This document shows positions 1 through 9,183 of a DNA stretch of 64,000 nt, one piece after another. Within the stretch, counting starts at the first letter, position 1; the number at the start of each line of letters is the position of its first letter. The translations under genes were made by a program, and so were the position numbers. This stretch comes from Streptacidiphilus sp. ASG 303 (GTDB taxonomy: Bacteria; Actinomycetota; Actinomycetes; Streptomycetales; Streptomycetaceae): the NCBI RefSeq assembly GCF_020991365.1, contig NZ_JAJLRA010000015.1, forward strand, positions 1-64,000, read 5' to 3'. The notes beneath the pieces are model-generated. The model saw only the letters and a list, made by a program, of their open reading frames with translations. It did no database searches and was not told the origin of the DNA.

Positions 1-66
1 GATAGGCCGGGTGTGGAAGCCGAGTGATCGGTGGAGCTGACCGGTACTAATAGGCCGAGGGCTTGT
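1..66 (+). rRNA. 23S ribosomal RNA, 3' end (partial)
   Basis: The opening bases match the conserved 3' end of bacterial 23S rRNA, including the run GGTACTAATAGGCCGAGGGC that pairs with the 5' end of the molecule. The gene begins outside the window. The exact mature 3' end cannot be fixed by eye and is approximate. It is followed by a spacer of about 85 bases and then 5S rRNA, the usual 16S-23S-5S order. Confidence 0.93.
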
Positions 67-150
67 CCATAGTTGCTCCGCGTCCACTGTGTAGTTCTGA
101 AACCACGACCGCATTGCCCCTGGCCGGGGGGCGGTTGACAGTTTCATAGT

Positions 151-269
151 GTTTCGGTGGTCATAGCGTGAGGGAAACGCCCGGTTACATTCCGAACCCG
201 GAAGCTAAGCCTTACAGCGCCGATGGTACTGCAGGGGGGACCCTGTGGGAGAGTAGGACGCCGCCGAAC
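151..269 (+). rRNA. rrf: 5S ribosomal RNA
   Basis: The sequence begins GTTTCGGTGGTCATAGCG and ends near GGACGCCGCCGAAC, with the internal ACCCGGAAGCTAAGCCTT block typical of 5S rRNA; the two ends pair to form helix I. Length is about 119 nt, as expected. It matches the streptomycete form that I recall almost base for base, which supports the genus-level guess. Confidence 0.95.
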
Positions 270-282
270 AATTGTTGAGGGA

Positions 283-317
283 GGGCCCCGCAGCCGGGAA
301 CGGCAGCGGGGCCCTTT
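283..317 (+). terminator. rRNA operon terminator
   Basis: A 9-bp perfect stem (GGGCCCCGC with GCGGGGCCC) encloses a second small stem (GCCG/CGGC) and is followed by TTT. It sits 14 bases after 5S rRNA. Confidence 0.85.
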
Positions 318-426
318 CGCATGCCCGGAAACGGGACCGCACCGCAGGCAGGGCCGTCGTCGGCCGGCTTCCGGCGGCGGGTACAGTCGGCGTGCACCGT
401 CATCGCCCCGGACAGGAGGCCCCCGG

Positions 427-1035
427 GTGGAGGTCCAGGAGACGCGCGTCCAGACCGACCGCGTCCTCACCATCCCCAATCTGCTCAGCATGGCGCGCCT
501 GGTCGGCGTGCCCGTGTTCCTCTGGCTGGTCCTCTGGCCCGAGTTCGGCGGCCCCGACTGCGACGGCTGGGCGCTGCTGATCCTGCTGCTGAGCGGGGTG
601 AGCGACTACCTCGACGGGAAGCTCGCGCGCAAGTGGGGCCAGATCAGCCGGCTGGGGCAGATCCTCGACCCGGCCGCGGACCGGCTGTACGTCTTCTCGA
701 CGCTGCTCGGCCTGACCTGGCGGGAGATCATTCCCTGGTGGCTCACGGCGATTCTGCTGCTGCGCGAGCTCTTCATGGGCGTGATGCTTCTGATCCTGCG
801 CAGGAACGGCTACGGCCCGTTCCAGGTGAACTTCCTCGGCAAGGCCGCGACCTTCAATCTGATGTACGCATTCCCGCTGCTCCTTCTGAGCGGCAGGGGC
901 GACTGGCTGGGCAATGCCGCAGATGTTTTCGGATGGGCCTTCGCCTGGTGGGGTACAACCCTCTACTGGTGGGCAGGAATCCTGTACGCGGTGCAGGTCC
1001 GCCGGATCCTGAAGGCGGACACCGCGGCCGGCTGA
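427..1035 (+). CDS. CDP-alcohol phosphatidyltransferase family protein
   Basis: 202-residue integral membrane enzyme that transfers a phosphatidyl group from CDP-diacylglycerol to an alcohol. The signature D-x2-DG-x2-AR-x8-G-x3-D-x3-D is intact (DYLDGKLARKW, then GQILDPAADR near residue 75). About six hydrophobic segments follow. The GTG start at 427 is chosen because ACAGGAGG lies 7-14 bases upstream and the protein then begins at the normal place before TIPNLLSMARL. The reading frame stays open upstream, but that part is not protein-like. Position beside DUF881 and garA matches Rv1822 (annotated pgsA2) of Mycobacterium tuberculosis. The alcohol acceptor (glycerol phosphate, inositol phosphate or other) cannot be read from the sequence. 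Confidence 0.88.
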   Translation: MEVQETRVQTDRVLTIPNLLSMARLVGVPVFLWLVLWPEFGGPDCDGWALLILLLSGVSDYLDGKLARKWGQISRLGQILDPAADRLYVFSTLLGLTWREIIPWWLTAILLLRELFMGVMLLILRRNGYGPFQVNFLGKAATFNLMYAFPLLLLSGRGDWLGNAADVFGWAFAWWGTTLYWWAGILYAVQVRRILKADTAAG

Positions 1036-1134
1036 TCCCGTTGCGTCGGACGGGTCGTACGTCGCCCGAGCAGGGGGAGCTGGGAACAGCCGGACGGACT
1101 GATGTCCACAGCCCTGAAGGAGGACGCACCCGAC

Positions 1135-3630
1135 ATGAAGGCCGTCGTGATGGCCGGAGGCGAGGGCACTCGCCTGCGCCCGATGACCTCGAGTATGCCG
1201 AAGCCGCTCCTGCCGGTGGTCAACCGGCCGATCATGGAGCACGTCCTGCGGCTGCTCAAGCGGCACGGTCTGCACGAGACCGTGGTCACCGTGCAGTTCC
1301 TCGCGTCACTGGTCAAGAACTACTTCGGTGACGGCGAGGAACTGGGCATGAGCCTGACCTACGCCAACGAGGAGGTGCCGCTCGGTACCGCGGGCAGTGT
1401 CAAGAACGCGGAGGACGCCCTCAGGGACGACTCCTTCCTGGTCATCTCGGGCGATGCCCTCACCGACTTCGACCTCACCGACCTGATCCGGTTCCACCGC
1501 GAGAAGGGCGCGCTCGTCACCGTCTGCCTGACCCGGGTGCCCAACCCCCTGGAGTTCGGCATCACCATCGTCGACGACGAGGGCAAGGTCGAGCGGTTCC
1601 TGGAGAAGCCCACCTGGGGCCAGGTGTTCTCGGACACGGTGAACACCGGCATCTACGTGATGGAGCCCGAGGTCTTCGACTACGTCGCCGCCGACCAGTC
1701 CGTCGACTGGTCCAGCGACGTCTTCCCGCAGCTCCTCAAGGAGGGCAAGCCGATCTACGGCTACGTCGCCGAGGGCTACTGGGAGGACGTGGGCACCCAC
1801 GAGAGCTACGTCAAGGCCCAGGCGGACGTCCTGGAGGGCAAGGTCGACGTCGAGATCGACGGCTTCGAGATCTCGCCCGGCGTGTGGGTCGCGGAAGGGG
1901 CGGAGGTCGACCCGGACGCGGTCCTGCGCGGGCCGCTGTACATCGGCGACTACGCCAAGGTCGAGGCGGGCGTCGAGCTGCGGGAGCACACCGTGCTCGG
2001 CAGCAACGTCGTCGTCAAGCGCGGCGCCTTCCTCCACAAGGCGGTGGTGCACGACAACGTCTACATCGGTCCGCAGAGCAACCTGCGCGGCTGCGTCATC
2101 GGCAAGAACACCGACGTGATGCGCGCCGCCCGGATCGACGACGGCGCCGTCATCGGCGACGAGTGCCTCATCGAGGAGGAGTCGATCATCGCGGGCAACG
2201 TCCGCGTGTACCCCTTCAAGACCATCGAGGCCGGCGCCTTCGTCAACACCTCGGTCATCTGGGAGTCCCGGGGCCAGGAGCACCTCTTCGGTGCCCGCGG
2301 CGTGTCCGGCATCCTCAACGTCGAGATCACCCCCGAGCTGGCCGTGCGGCTGGCCGGCGCCTACGCCACCACCCTGAAGAAGGGCGCCACGGTCACCATC
2401 GCGCGTGACCACTCCCGCGGCGCCCGCGCGCTCAAGCGGGCGATGATCTCGGCGCTGCAGACCAGTGCCATCGACGTCCGCGACCTGGAGAACGTCCCGA
2501 TGCCCGTCGCCCGTCAGCAGACGGCGCGCGGCAGCGCGGGCGGCATCATGCTCCGCACCACGCCGGGCGTGCCGGACTCGGTCGACATCATCTTCTTCGA
2601 CGAGCGCGGCGCCGACCTCTCCCCGGCCGGACAGCGCAAGGTCGACCGGGTGTACGCGCGGCAGGAGTACCGGCGGGCGTTCCCCGGCGAGATCGGTGAC
2701 CTCACCTCCTCCTCCCGGGTCTTCGACGCCTACGCGGGCACCCTTCTGAAGGCCGTGGACATCAGCGGCGTGGCCGGCTCCGGCCTCAAGGTCGTGGTGG
2801 ACGCGGCCCACGGCAGCGCCTCCCTCGTCCTGCCGACCCTGCTGGGCCGGCTCGGCGTCGAGGCGCTCACCGTCAACGGCGGACTCGACGAGACGCACCC
2901 CACCGAGACCGCCGAGGACCGGCGGGCCGGCCTGGTGCGCCTGGGCGAGATGGTCGCCTCCTCGCGTGCGGCGTTCGGCGCCCGCTTCGACCCCGTGGGC
3001 GAGCGGATCTCCTTCGTCGACGAGCGGGGCCGGATCATCGAGGACGACCGCGCGCTGCTGGTCCTCCTGGACCTGGTGGCCGCCGAGCGGCGCAGCGGCC
3101 GGGTCGCGCTCCCCGTCACCACGACCCGGATCGCCGAGCAGGTGGCCGCGTACCACGGCACCGAGGTGCTGTGGACGACCACCTCGCCGGACGACCTCAC
3201 CCGGGCGTCGTCCTCCGAGGGCACGGTCTTCGGCGGCGACGGGCGCGGCGGGTTCGTGGTCCCGGAGTTCAGCGGCGTCTTCGACGGCGCGGCGGCCTTC
3301 GTGCGGCTGATCGGCCTGGTGGCGCGCACCCAGCTCACGCTCAGCCAGATCGACGCCCGCATCCCCAAGGCGCACGTCCTGCGCCGCGACCTCGCCACCC
3401 CCTGGTCCGCCAAGGGCATGGTGATGCGGTCCGTCGTCGAGGCGGCGGGCGACCGGGAGGTCGACACCACCGACGGCGTGCGCGTGGTGGAGCCGGACGG
3501 GCGCTGGACCATGGTGCTGCCCGACCCGGCCGAGGCCGTCACCCATCTGTGGGCCGAGGGTCCGGACGAGGCCTCGACGGAGGCGCTGCTCGACGAGTGG
3601 GCGACCGTCGTCGAGGGCGCCGGCCGGTAG
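1135..3630 (+). CDS. Mannose-1-phosphate guanylyltransferase-like protein with C-terminal mutase-like domain
   Basis: 831 residues. Residues 1-235 form a nucleotidyltransferase with the activating loop [21 protein letters not shown]; residues about 250-370 are left-handed beta-helix hexapeptide repeats; residues about 375-831 resemble phosphomannomutase/phosphoglucomutase. The family makes GDP-mannose or another NDP-sugar for cell-surface glycans. The mutase tail looks catalytically dead. The phosphoserine loop (normally TASHNP) reads RTTPGVPDS, and the metal loop (normally DGDADR) reads FDPVGERIS. It may act as an allosteric or oligomerisation module. The ATG at 1135 is chosen over one 33 bases upstream because GAAGGAGG lies 10 bases before it. 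Streptomycete homologues have the same length as far as I recall. The nucleotide and sugar specificity is inferred. Confidence 0.85.
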   Translation: MKAVVMAGGEGTRLRPMTSSMPKPLLPVVNRPIMEHVLRLLKRHGLHETVVTVQFLASLVKNYFGDGEELGMSLTYANEEVPLGTAGSVKNAEDALRDDSFLVISGDALTDFDLTDLIRFHREKGALVTVCLTRVPNPLEFGITIVDDEGKVERFLEKPTWGQVFSDTVNTGIYVMEPEVFDYVAADQSVDWSSDVFPQLLKEGKPIYGYVAEGYWEDVGTHESYVKAQADVLEGKVDVEIDGFEISPGVWVAEGAEVDPDAVLRGPLYIGDYAKVEAGVELREHTVLGSNVVVKRGAFLHKAVVHDNVYIGPQSNLRGCVIGKNTDVMRAARIDDGAVIGDECLIEEESIIAGNVRVYPFKTIEAGAFVNTSVIWESRGQEHLFGARGVSGILNVEITPELAVRLAGAYATTLKKGATVTIARDHSRGARALKRAMISALQTSAIDVRDLENVPMPVARQQTARGSAGGIMLRTTPGVPDSVDIIFFDERGADLSPAGQRKVDRVYARQEYRRAFPGEIGDLTSSSRVFDAYAGTLLKAVDISGVAGSGLKVVVDAAHGSASLVLPTLLGRLGVEALTVNGGLDETHPTETAEDRRAGLVRLGEMVASSRAAFGARFDPVGERISFVDERGRIIEDDRALLVLLDLVAAERRSGRVALPVTTTRIAEQVAAYHGTEVLWTTTSPDDLTRASSSEGTVFGGDGRGGFVVPEFSGVFDGAAAFVRLIGLVARTQLTLSQIDARIPKAHVLRRDLATPWSAKGMVMRSVVEAAGDREVDTTDGVRVVEPDGRWTMVLPDPAEAVTHLWAEGPDEASTEALLDEWATVVEGAGR

Positions 3631-3666
3631 CAGGGCGGCCGGGCGGGCGGCAGGCCCGGCGACCCC

Positions 3667-3702
3667 GCCGCGGGAACGGCCCTCCGGGGGCGTTCCCGCG
3701 GC
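3667..3702. terminator. Terminator hairpin after the guanylyltransferase gene
   Basis: Perfect 12-bp inverted repeat (GCCGCGGGAACG / CGTTCCCGCGGC) with a 12-base loop, 37 bases after the stop codon. It implies that the following DUF881 gene has its own promoter. Confidence 0.75.
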
Positions 3703-3821
3703 GTCGTCCTGCCTTCCCCCGCGCTTTCCCCCGCCGTATCGGAGGCTTTGTCACGATCGTGTCCCCGATCACGGCGCGTGTGGCGGGGGTTGTGCGAGCG
3801 GACCCCCGTCGACATGCGACG

Positions 3822-4739
3822 ATGTCCCGCATGCCGGAGAAGCGGACGACCCGAGAGCCCGACGCGCGGTACGCGCGCCCGGACGCCTCCATGTCGCTGC
3901 TGACCAGCGTCATGGACAACACCCTGGACGACGGGTACGCCGAGGCGGCGCGCCGCAGGGGCGAGTACGGGACCAGCAGGATGCCGTCCGCGGGGCGCGG
4001 GCGGCTGGTGCTGGCCGCGGGTCTGGCGCTGGCAGCCGTCGTCATCACCGTGGCCGGGGTGCAGTCCCACAAGGCCGCGCCGACGCTGGCCAAGGAGCGG
4101 CAGGAGCTGGTCGACCGCATCAACACCGCCGGATCCTCGGCGGACCGCCTGCAGCGCGACATCGAACGGCTCCGGAGCCGGGTGGCGACCGCGCAGCAGC
4201 AGGCGCTGCGGTCGACCGGGGAGGACGTGCGGCTCCAGGAGCTGGGGGTGCTCTCCGGCACGCTCGCCGCGTCCGGTCCGGGCGTGAAGCTCGTCGTCGA
4301 CGACGCCGCGGACGCCGGGGGCACGGAGGGCGGCACCGACCCGCGGGAGGCGGGCGGCTTCGGCAACAGCGGGCGGGTCCGCGACCACGACCTGCAGCTC
4401 GTCGTGAACAGCCTCTGGGAGTCCGGCGCGGAGGCGGTCTCCGTGAACGGGCAGCGCCTCACCGCCCTCTCCGCCATCCGGGCCGCCGGCGACGCCATAC
4501 TCGTCGACAACCGTCCGCTGGTGCCCCCGTACACGGTCCTGGCGATCGGCGACGGCAAGCAGCTCGCCGCGGGCTTCCGGGACAGCGTGGGCGGCCGCTA
4601 CCTCAAGCTGCTGCAGGACAACTACGGGATCCGTGCGAACATCTCGGCCCAGGGGAACGTCGACGTGCCGGCCGCGACCGGGGTGACGCTGCGCTACGCC
4701 TCGCCTGACGGGGCAGGGACAGGAGGAGCAACACCGTGA
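3822..4739 (+). CDS. DUF881 family membrane protein
   Basis: About 305 residues. A cytoplasmic N-terminus containing SLLTSVMDNTLDDGYAEAA is followed by one transmembrane helix (around residues 65-85), a coiled coil (about 90-145) and an extracytoplasmic DUF881 domain to the end. The family is of unknown function. In Bacillus, DUF881 proteins YlxW/YlxX sit with Sbp between divIB and ftsA, and in mycobacteria they flank Rv1824. Two ATG codons, at 3822 and 3831, are possible and neither has a convincing ribosome site. The stop overlaps the next start (GTGA at 4736), so the next gene is translationally coupled. A role near the division machinery or envelope is inference from neighbours. Confidence 0.85.
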   Translation: MSRMPEKRTTREPDARYARPDASMSLLTSVMDNTLDDGYAEAARRRGEYGTSRMPSAGRGRLVLAAGLALAAVVITVAGVQSHKAAPTLAKERQELVDRINTAGSSADRLQRDIERLRSRVATAQQQALRSTGEDVRLQELGVLSGTLAASGPGVKLVVDDAADAGGTEGGTDPREAGGFGNSGRVRDHDLQLVVNSLWESGAEAVSVNGQRLTALSAIRAAGDAILVDNRPLVPPYTVLAIGDGKQLAAGFRDSVGGRYLKLLQDNYGIRANISAQGNVDVPAATGVTLRYASPDGAGTGGATP

Positions 4740-5068
4740 TTGCCGTACTGGGGCTCGTCATCGGGGTCGTGGTGGGACTCGTGGTCCAGCCCGAGGTGCC
4801 CGACGCCGTCGTGCCCTACCTGCCGATCGCCGTGGTCGCCGCGCTGGACGCCGTGTTCGGCGGTCTGCGGGCGATGCTGGACGGGATCTTCGACGACAAG
4901 GTCTTCGTCGTCTCGTTCCTCTCCAACGTGGTCGTCGCGGCCCTGATCGTCTTCCTGGGCGACCAGCTCGGCGTCGGGTCCCAGCTGTCGACCGGCGTGG
5001 TCGTCGTGCTCGGCATCCGGATCTTCTCCAATGCGGCGGCCATCCGGCGCCACGTCTTCCGGGCGTGA
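4736..5068 (+). CDS. Small basic family protein (DUF1290)
   Basis: 110 residues with three predicted membrane segments: residues 1-20, about 25-45 and about 60-80. It matches the small basic protein family (Sbp in Bacillus, Rv1824 in Mycobacterium), including the PEVPDAVVPYLPIAVVAALD core and GLRAMLDG loop. The GTG start overlaps the upstream TGA by four bases, with AGGAGG 9 bases before it. It always travels with DUF881 genes, so the three proteins probably form one membrane assembly. That is inference; no activity is known. Confidence 0.88.
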   Translation: MIAVLGLVIGVVVGLVVQPEVPDAVVPYLPIAVVAALDAVFGGLRAMLDGIFDDKVFVVSFLSNVVVAALIVFLGDQLGVGSQLSTGVVVVLGIRIFSNAAAIRRHVFRA

Positions 5069-5179
5069 GGACCGGTGGCGGTGCGGGGCGGCCGGGCGGA
5101 CGTGGCGGCACGGTGAGTACGGCGGGACGATGAACACGGGGACACTGGACGACTGCGGGGCCGGGCGGGAGCACGACGG

Positions 5180-6457
5180 GTGAGTCAGGACGAGAGCGAG
5201 CCGAGGCGCGGCGACGGCACCGGGGCAACGCCCCCGGAGCGGCCGGACGGGCCCGTGCTGCCCGAGGGCGGTGCGGCCGCGGACGCCGGGCGCGGGCCGG
5301 ACGCGCCCGCGGGCCCGGTGCCCGCCGGGCCGGGAGAGGCCGAGGCGGGGGAGGCCCGCGGGCCGGGCGGGGCCCGGGGCGCGGGGGAGGCGGCGCCGGA
5401 GCGTCCGCAGGACCCCGTCTCCCGGACCTGGGGGTCCGCGCCCGGCGGCCCGGCGGCCCGGGACCGGATGCCCGGAGGCGGCCGCGTCCCCGGACCCGAC
5501 CGCGACCGCTCTCCCGAGGGCCGCGGCGCCGAGGACCGCACCCCGGGGGACCGCACCCCCGTGGGCATGCCCTCCGAGGGCCGTGCCCCCGACGGCCACG
5601 GCCCGCTCGGCGACCGCTCCGGCAGCCCCCGTGACCCCGGCGTCCCCGCCGACGGCGACGTGCCCTCCGACAGCTCCTCCTCCGGGGCCGCCGGGACCGG
5701 CGCCGGGAGCGGCTCCGCCGCGGGCGGCCCCCCGCGCGACGGCCGCCGCCGCCTGCTGTCGGCGGCGTGGCCGCCGCGGTTCTCGCGCGCCCAGCTGGTC
5801 GTCGCCGTGCTGCTCTTCGCCCTCGGGCTGGGCCTGGCGATCCAGGTCAGCTCCACCAACGACCAGAGCCGCCTGCGCGGGGCCCGCCAGGAGGACCTGG
5901 TGCGCATCCTCGACGAGCTCGACAGCCGGCAGCAGCGGCTCCAGGAGGAGAAGCACCAGCTGGAGCAGTCGCTGGCGCAGCTGGAGAGCAGCTCCAACCA
6001 GGCCAAGGAGGCCCAGGCGCAGACCCGCCGCAAGGAGGAGGAGCTCGGCGTGCTGGCCGGCACGGTCCGGGCGACCGGGCCCGGCATCACGCTGACGATC
6101 AGGGACCCCGGCGGCCACGTCAAGGCGGATATGCTGCTGGACACCCTGCAGGAGCTGCGGGCGGCGGGTGCGGAGGCGATCCAGATCGACAACGTGCGGG
6201 TGGTGGCGGACACGTACTTCACCGATCCCGCGTCGGGGGGTGTCCAGATCGACGGAAGGAGCGTGTCGCAGCCCTACGTCTTCACCGTGATCGGCAATCC
6301 TCAGGATCTGCAGCCGGCCCTCAACATCCCCGGCGGCGTGGTGCGTACCCTGGAGAAGGAGCAGGCCACGGCCACCATCCAGGAGCAGCGGAAGCTCACG
6401 GTGGACGCCTTGATCCAGCCGAAGCCGCCTGAGTACGCTCGGCCGGCGCAGCCATGA
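5180..6457 (+). CDS. DUF881 family membrane protein with long disordered N-terminus
   Basis: 425 residues. Residues 1-190 are a low-complexity Gly/Pro/Asp/Arg tract with RTPGDRTP-type repeats and no predicted fold. One membrane helix follows (AQLVVAVLLFALGLGLAI, about residues 197-214), then a Gln/Glu-rich coiled coil (about 220-285) and the DUF881 domain. It is a paralogue of the protein at 3822-4739, but the first copy has only a short N-terminus. The GTG start has GGGAG about 10 bases upstream. A 111-base gap separates it from DUF1290, yet all three genes point the same way and correspond to Rv1823-Rv1825. The cytoplasmic tail could be a partner-binding or phosphorylated region (inference). 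Confidence 0.85.
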   Translation: MSQDESEPRRGDGTGATPPERPDGPVLPEGGAAADAGRGPDAPAGPVPAGPGEAEAGEARGPGGARGAGEAAPERPQDPVSRTWGSAPGGPAARDRMPGGGRVPGPDRDRSPEGRGAEDRTPGDRTPVGMPSEGRAPDGHGPLGDRSGSPRDPGVPADGDVPSDSSSSGAAGTGAGSGSAAGGPPRDGRRRLLSAAWPPRFSRAQLVVAVLLFALGLGLAIQVSSTNDQSRLRGARQEDLVRILDELDSRQQRLQEEKHQLEQSLAQLESSSNQAKEAQAQTRRKEEELGVLAGTVRATGPGITLTIRDPGGHVKADMLLDTLQELRAAGAEAIQIDNVRVVADTYFTDPASGGVQIDGRSVSQPYVFTVIGNPQDLQPALNIPGGVVRTLEKEQATATIQEQRKLTVDALIQPKPPEYARPAQP

Positions 6458-6572
6458 CCGGTGCGTCCGCGCGCCCCCGGTGCCGCCCGCGGCGGGTGCG
6501 TCCGCAAGACTGTCCGACGACCACACCACCTCGCCCCGCGGGCGGGTTCGTTTCTTTCAAGGGGATTCGCCC

Positions 6573-7466
6573 GTGAGTCTGTTCTCGAAGCTGTTCGGCC
6601 GCAACGCCCGCCGCGGTGCGGAGGAGGCGCAGACGGCCCGCCACCGCCGTGCCGGCGAGGACCCCGGCGGCGTGCCGGGCATGCGCGGGGCCCCGCAGGG
6701 CGACGAGTTCGCCACGCAGGTGGGCGAGCGCCCGCTCTTCCGCGACCAGGCGGGGGGGCAGGGCGGCGGTACGGGTGGCCGCGGCGGCGTCCCCGGCGCG
6801 TCGGTTGACCCCTCGGGCGCGCCGCGCATAGGTTTCGACGCGGGACCCTCAACCTCGGGTGGAGGGTTCTCCCCTGACCCCTACACGGCCGCCGCCCACC
6901 AGGGCGGCCCGCGCCAGGAGGCTGCGAACGCCATGGCTGCGACGGTGTGCACCCGGTGCGGGAACCACAATCCGGAGGCGGCCCGGTTCTGCTCCAACTG
7001 CGGGGCGCCGCTGCGCGGTGGGCAGCCCGTGGAGCGTCCGGCCGAGACGACCTCGACCATCTCCATCTCGGGTCTGGAGTCCTACGACCCCGACGCGACC
7101 GGCACCGGCACGCAGCCGGCGCTCTCGCCGGAGGTGCTGGCGGCGATCGACGCCCTGCCCGCCGGCTCGGCGCTGCTGATCGTCCGCCGGGGCCCCAACT
7201 CGGGCAGCCGCTTCCTCCTCGACTCCGACCTGACGACGGCCGGACGCCACCCGGAGAGCGACATCTTCCTGGACGACGTCACCGTCTCCCGCCGCCACGT
7301 GGAGTTCCGCCGCACGCCGACCGGCTTCACGGTGGCGGACGTCGGCAGTCTCAACGGCACCTACGTGAACCGCGAGAGCATCGACGAGTGGACGCTGTCC
7401 AACGGCGACGAGGTGCAGATCGGCAAGTACCGGCTGGTCTTCTTCGCCGGTCACCGCGGGTTCTGA
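6573..7466 (+). CDS. garA: GarA/OdhI-type FHA protein with zinc ribbon
   Basis: 297 residues. Residues about 125-148 form a C-x2-C ... C-x2-C zinc ribbon (VCTRCG, FCSNCGAP). An ETTST motif follows at about residue 157, equivalent to the GarA threonine motif phosphorylated by PknB/PknG. The FHA domain (about 205-290) keeps the phosphothreonine-binding residues in AGRHPESDIFLDD, VSRRHVEF and GSLNGTYVN. In mycobacteria and corynebacteria the unphosphorylated protein binds and inhibits 2-oxoglutarate dehydrogenase, and phosphorylation closes it on itself. The 120-residue N-terminal part and ribbon are absent from the short mycobacterial GarA. GTG 6573 is chosen because AAGGGGA lies just upstream and MSLFSKLFGR is a plausible N-terminus. 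Control of nitrogen and TCA flux here is inferred from family. Confidence 0.9.
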   Translation: MSLFSKLFGRNARRGAEEAQTARHRRAGEDPGGVPGMRGAPQGDEFATQVGERPLFRDQAGGQGGGTGGRGGVPGASVDPSGAPRIGFDAGPSTSGGGFSPDPYTAAAHQGGPRQEAANAMAATVCTRCGNHNPEAARFCSNCGAPLRGGQPVERPAETTSTISISGLESYDPDATGTGTQPALSPEVLAAIDALPAGSALLIVRRGPNSGSRFLLDSDLTTAGRHPESDIFLDDVTVSRRHVEFRRTPTGFTVADVGSLNGTYVNRESIDEWTLSNGDEVQIGKYRLVFFAGHRGF

Positions 7467-7485
7467 CCGGCGGTGTCCGGCCGGT

Positions 7486-7518
7486 GGGGCCGGTCCGGCG
7501 GGCTGCCGGACCGGCCCC
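7486..7518. terminator. Hairpin after garA
   Basis: Perfect 13-bp stem (GGGGCCGGTCCGG / CCGGACCGGCCCC) with a 7-base loop, 20 bases after the garA stop. No U-tract, as is usual in this group. Confidence 0.65.
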
Positions 7519-7623
7519 TGGCCGGCGGCCCGGGCCGGTGCGGCCCGGGCGGCACGGCTTCGAGCAGCGGAGGTACGGGCGCCGGGGGTCCGAGCAGCCC
7601 GACCGGGAGGAGCGCACCCAGCC

Positions 7624-8445
7624 GTGCCCAGTGACCAGGGAGCCCGCAGTGACGCCGGCGGCGTCCGCCCGCCCGCGGCGGCGGGGACGGTGCCGGCGTC
7701 CCGGTCCGTGGACCGCCCGCGGGCGAGGCCGGCGGGCCGGGACAGGCCGATGAGCATCGGCGCCGTCCTGGCGCTGCTGCGCGACGACTTCCCCGAGGTC
7801 ACCATCTCCAAGATCCGCTTCCTGGAGGCGGAGGGCCTCGTCGAGCCGTCGCGGACGCCGTCGGGCTACCGGAAGTTCGGCCCCTCCGACGTCGAGCGGC
7901 TCGGCTACGTCCTGCGCATGCAGCGCGACCACTACCTCCCGCTGCGCGTCATCCGCGAGCACCTGGACGCCATGGACCGGGGCGAGGCGCCCCCGGCGCT
8001 GCCCGGCCCCGACCAGCGTCCGGGGCCGGTGGCCGAGGCCGAGCGCGAGCTGGTCCCCGGCGTCGGCGGACCGGGCGGGGTCCGGCTCGGCCGGGCCGAG
8101 CTGCTGGCCGCCGCGGAGGCCGAGGAGTCCGAGCTGCGCGAGTGGGAGTCGTACGGCCTGGTCAGCGCGGGACCGGACGGCGGCTACGACGCGGAGATGC
8201 TCCAGGTGGCCCGTCTGGTCGCCGAGTTGGGCCGGTTCGGACTGGAGCCGCGCCACCTGCGGGCGGTCAAGGCCGCCGCGGAGCGGGAGGTCGGCCTGGT
8301 CGAGCAGGTGGTCGCGCCGCTGCGCCGGCACCGCAACCCCCAGACGCGCGCCCACGCCGAGGCCACTGCCCGGGAGCTGGCGGCCCTCTCCGTGCGGCTG
8401 CACGCCGCCCTGGTCCAGGCGGGGCTCCGGGCGCTGCCGCAGTGA
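7624..8445 (+). CDS. ftsR: MerR family regulator, FtsR-like
   Basis: 273 residues. An approximately 40-residue Ala/Pro/Arg-rich leader is followed by a MerR-type winged helix (residues about 40-115: SIGAVLALLRDDFPEVTISK, then FLEAEGLVEPSRTPSGYRKF and DVERLGYVLRMQRDHYLPL) and a C-terminal effector or dimerisation region that repeats a second DNA-binding-like fold. No metal-binding cysteines are present. The gene directly downstream of odhI/garA encodes FtsR in Corynebacterium, an activator of ftsZ, and Rv1828 in Mycobacterium; orthology is inferred from position and from the conserved N-terminal domain. The GTG start follows GGGAGGAG by about 10 bases. Confidence 0.82.
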   Translation: MPSDQGARSDAGGVRPPAAAGTVPASRSVDRPRARPAGRDRPMSIGAVLALLRDDFPEVTISKIRFLEAEGLVEPSRTPSGYRKFGPSDVERLGYVLRMQRDHYLPLRVIREHLDAMDRGEAPPALPGPDQRPGPVAEAERELVPGVGGPGGVRLGRAELLAAAEAEESELREWESYGLVSAGPDGGYDAEMLQVARLVAELGRFGLEPRHLRAVKAAAEREVGLVEQVVAPLRRHRNPQTRAHAEATARELAALSVRLHAALVQAGLRALPQ

Positions 8446-8520
8446 CCGGCGGGCGGCCCACGGGTCCGGCGCGCCGTGCCCGTGGCGGCGGCTGCGCTTT
8501 CATATCCGGGGCGTGGGCCA

Positions 8521-8526
8521 TAGGGT
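8521..8526 (+). promoter_or_regulatory. -10 element of a leaderless promoter for the DUF151 gene
   Basis: TAGGGT lies 7 bases before the GTG at 8534 and no ribosome-binding site is present, so transcription probably starts at the start codon itself. Confidence 0.55.
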
Positions 8527-8533
8527 TGCTCTT

Positions 8534-9010
8534 GTGAACGAGCTCGACGTCGTGGGTGTCCGGGTCGAGATGCCCTCCAACCAGCCGATCGTCCTGCTTC
8601 GGGAAGTAGGGGGCGACCGGTACCTTCCCATCTGGATCGGTCCGGGGGAGGCCACCGCGATCGCCTTCGCCCAGCAGGGGATGACGCCGGTCCGGCCGCT
8701 GACCCATGATCTCTTCCGCGACGTGCTGGAGGCGGTGGGGCAGCAGCTCACCGAGGTCAGGATCACCGACCTGCGGGAGGGCGTCTTCTACGCCGAGCTG
8801 GTATTCGCGAGCGGCGTCGAGGTGAGCGCCCGGCCGTCCGACGCGATAGCGCTCGCCCTGCGCACCGGTACGCCCATCTACGGGAGCGACGGGGTGCTGG
8901 ACGAGGCCGGGATCGCGATCCCGGACGAGCAGGAGGACGAGGTCGAGAAGTTCCGCGAGTTCCTCGACCAGATCTCCCCGGAGGACTTCGGGAGCACCGG
9001 GCCCCAGTAG
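8534..9010 (+). CDS. DUF151 (bifunctional nuclease) family protein
   Basis: 158 residues, close to the usual length. The family core is intact: NELDVVGVRVEMPSNQPIVL, then YLPIWIGPGEATAIA and RPSDAIALALRTGTPIY. The homologue next to garA in Mycobacterium is Rv1829; plant members were described as bifunctional DNase/RNase, but the bacterial role is unsettled. The GTG at 8534 is preferred to an upstream GTG at 8513 because it gives the standard N-terminus and follows a -10 box at leaderless spacing. The acidic C-terminus (DEQEDEVEKFREFLDQISPEDF) is typical. Confidence 0.88.
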   Translation: MNELDVVGVRVEMPSNQPIVLLREVGGDRYLPIWIGPGEATAIAFAQQGMTPVRPLTHDLFRDVLEAVGQQLTEVRITDLREGVFYAELVFASGVEVSARPSDAIALALRTGTPIYGSDGVLDEAGIAIPDEQEDEVEKFREFLDQISPEDFGSTGPQ

Positions 9011-9183
9011 CGGCCCCCGTGCGCGGGCGCGGCGCGGGCGCGCACGCCCGGGTGCTCCGCCGCCCGCGGACCCCGGGCCGTGCCCGCGGGCCGGCCGGGT
9101 CGACCCGGCCGGCCCCGTCGGCGGTGCCCCGGTGGGAGGGCTCCGGTCACGATGCGGTGACGCTCTCCGGGGACCCTCCTGAT

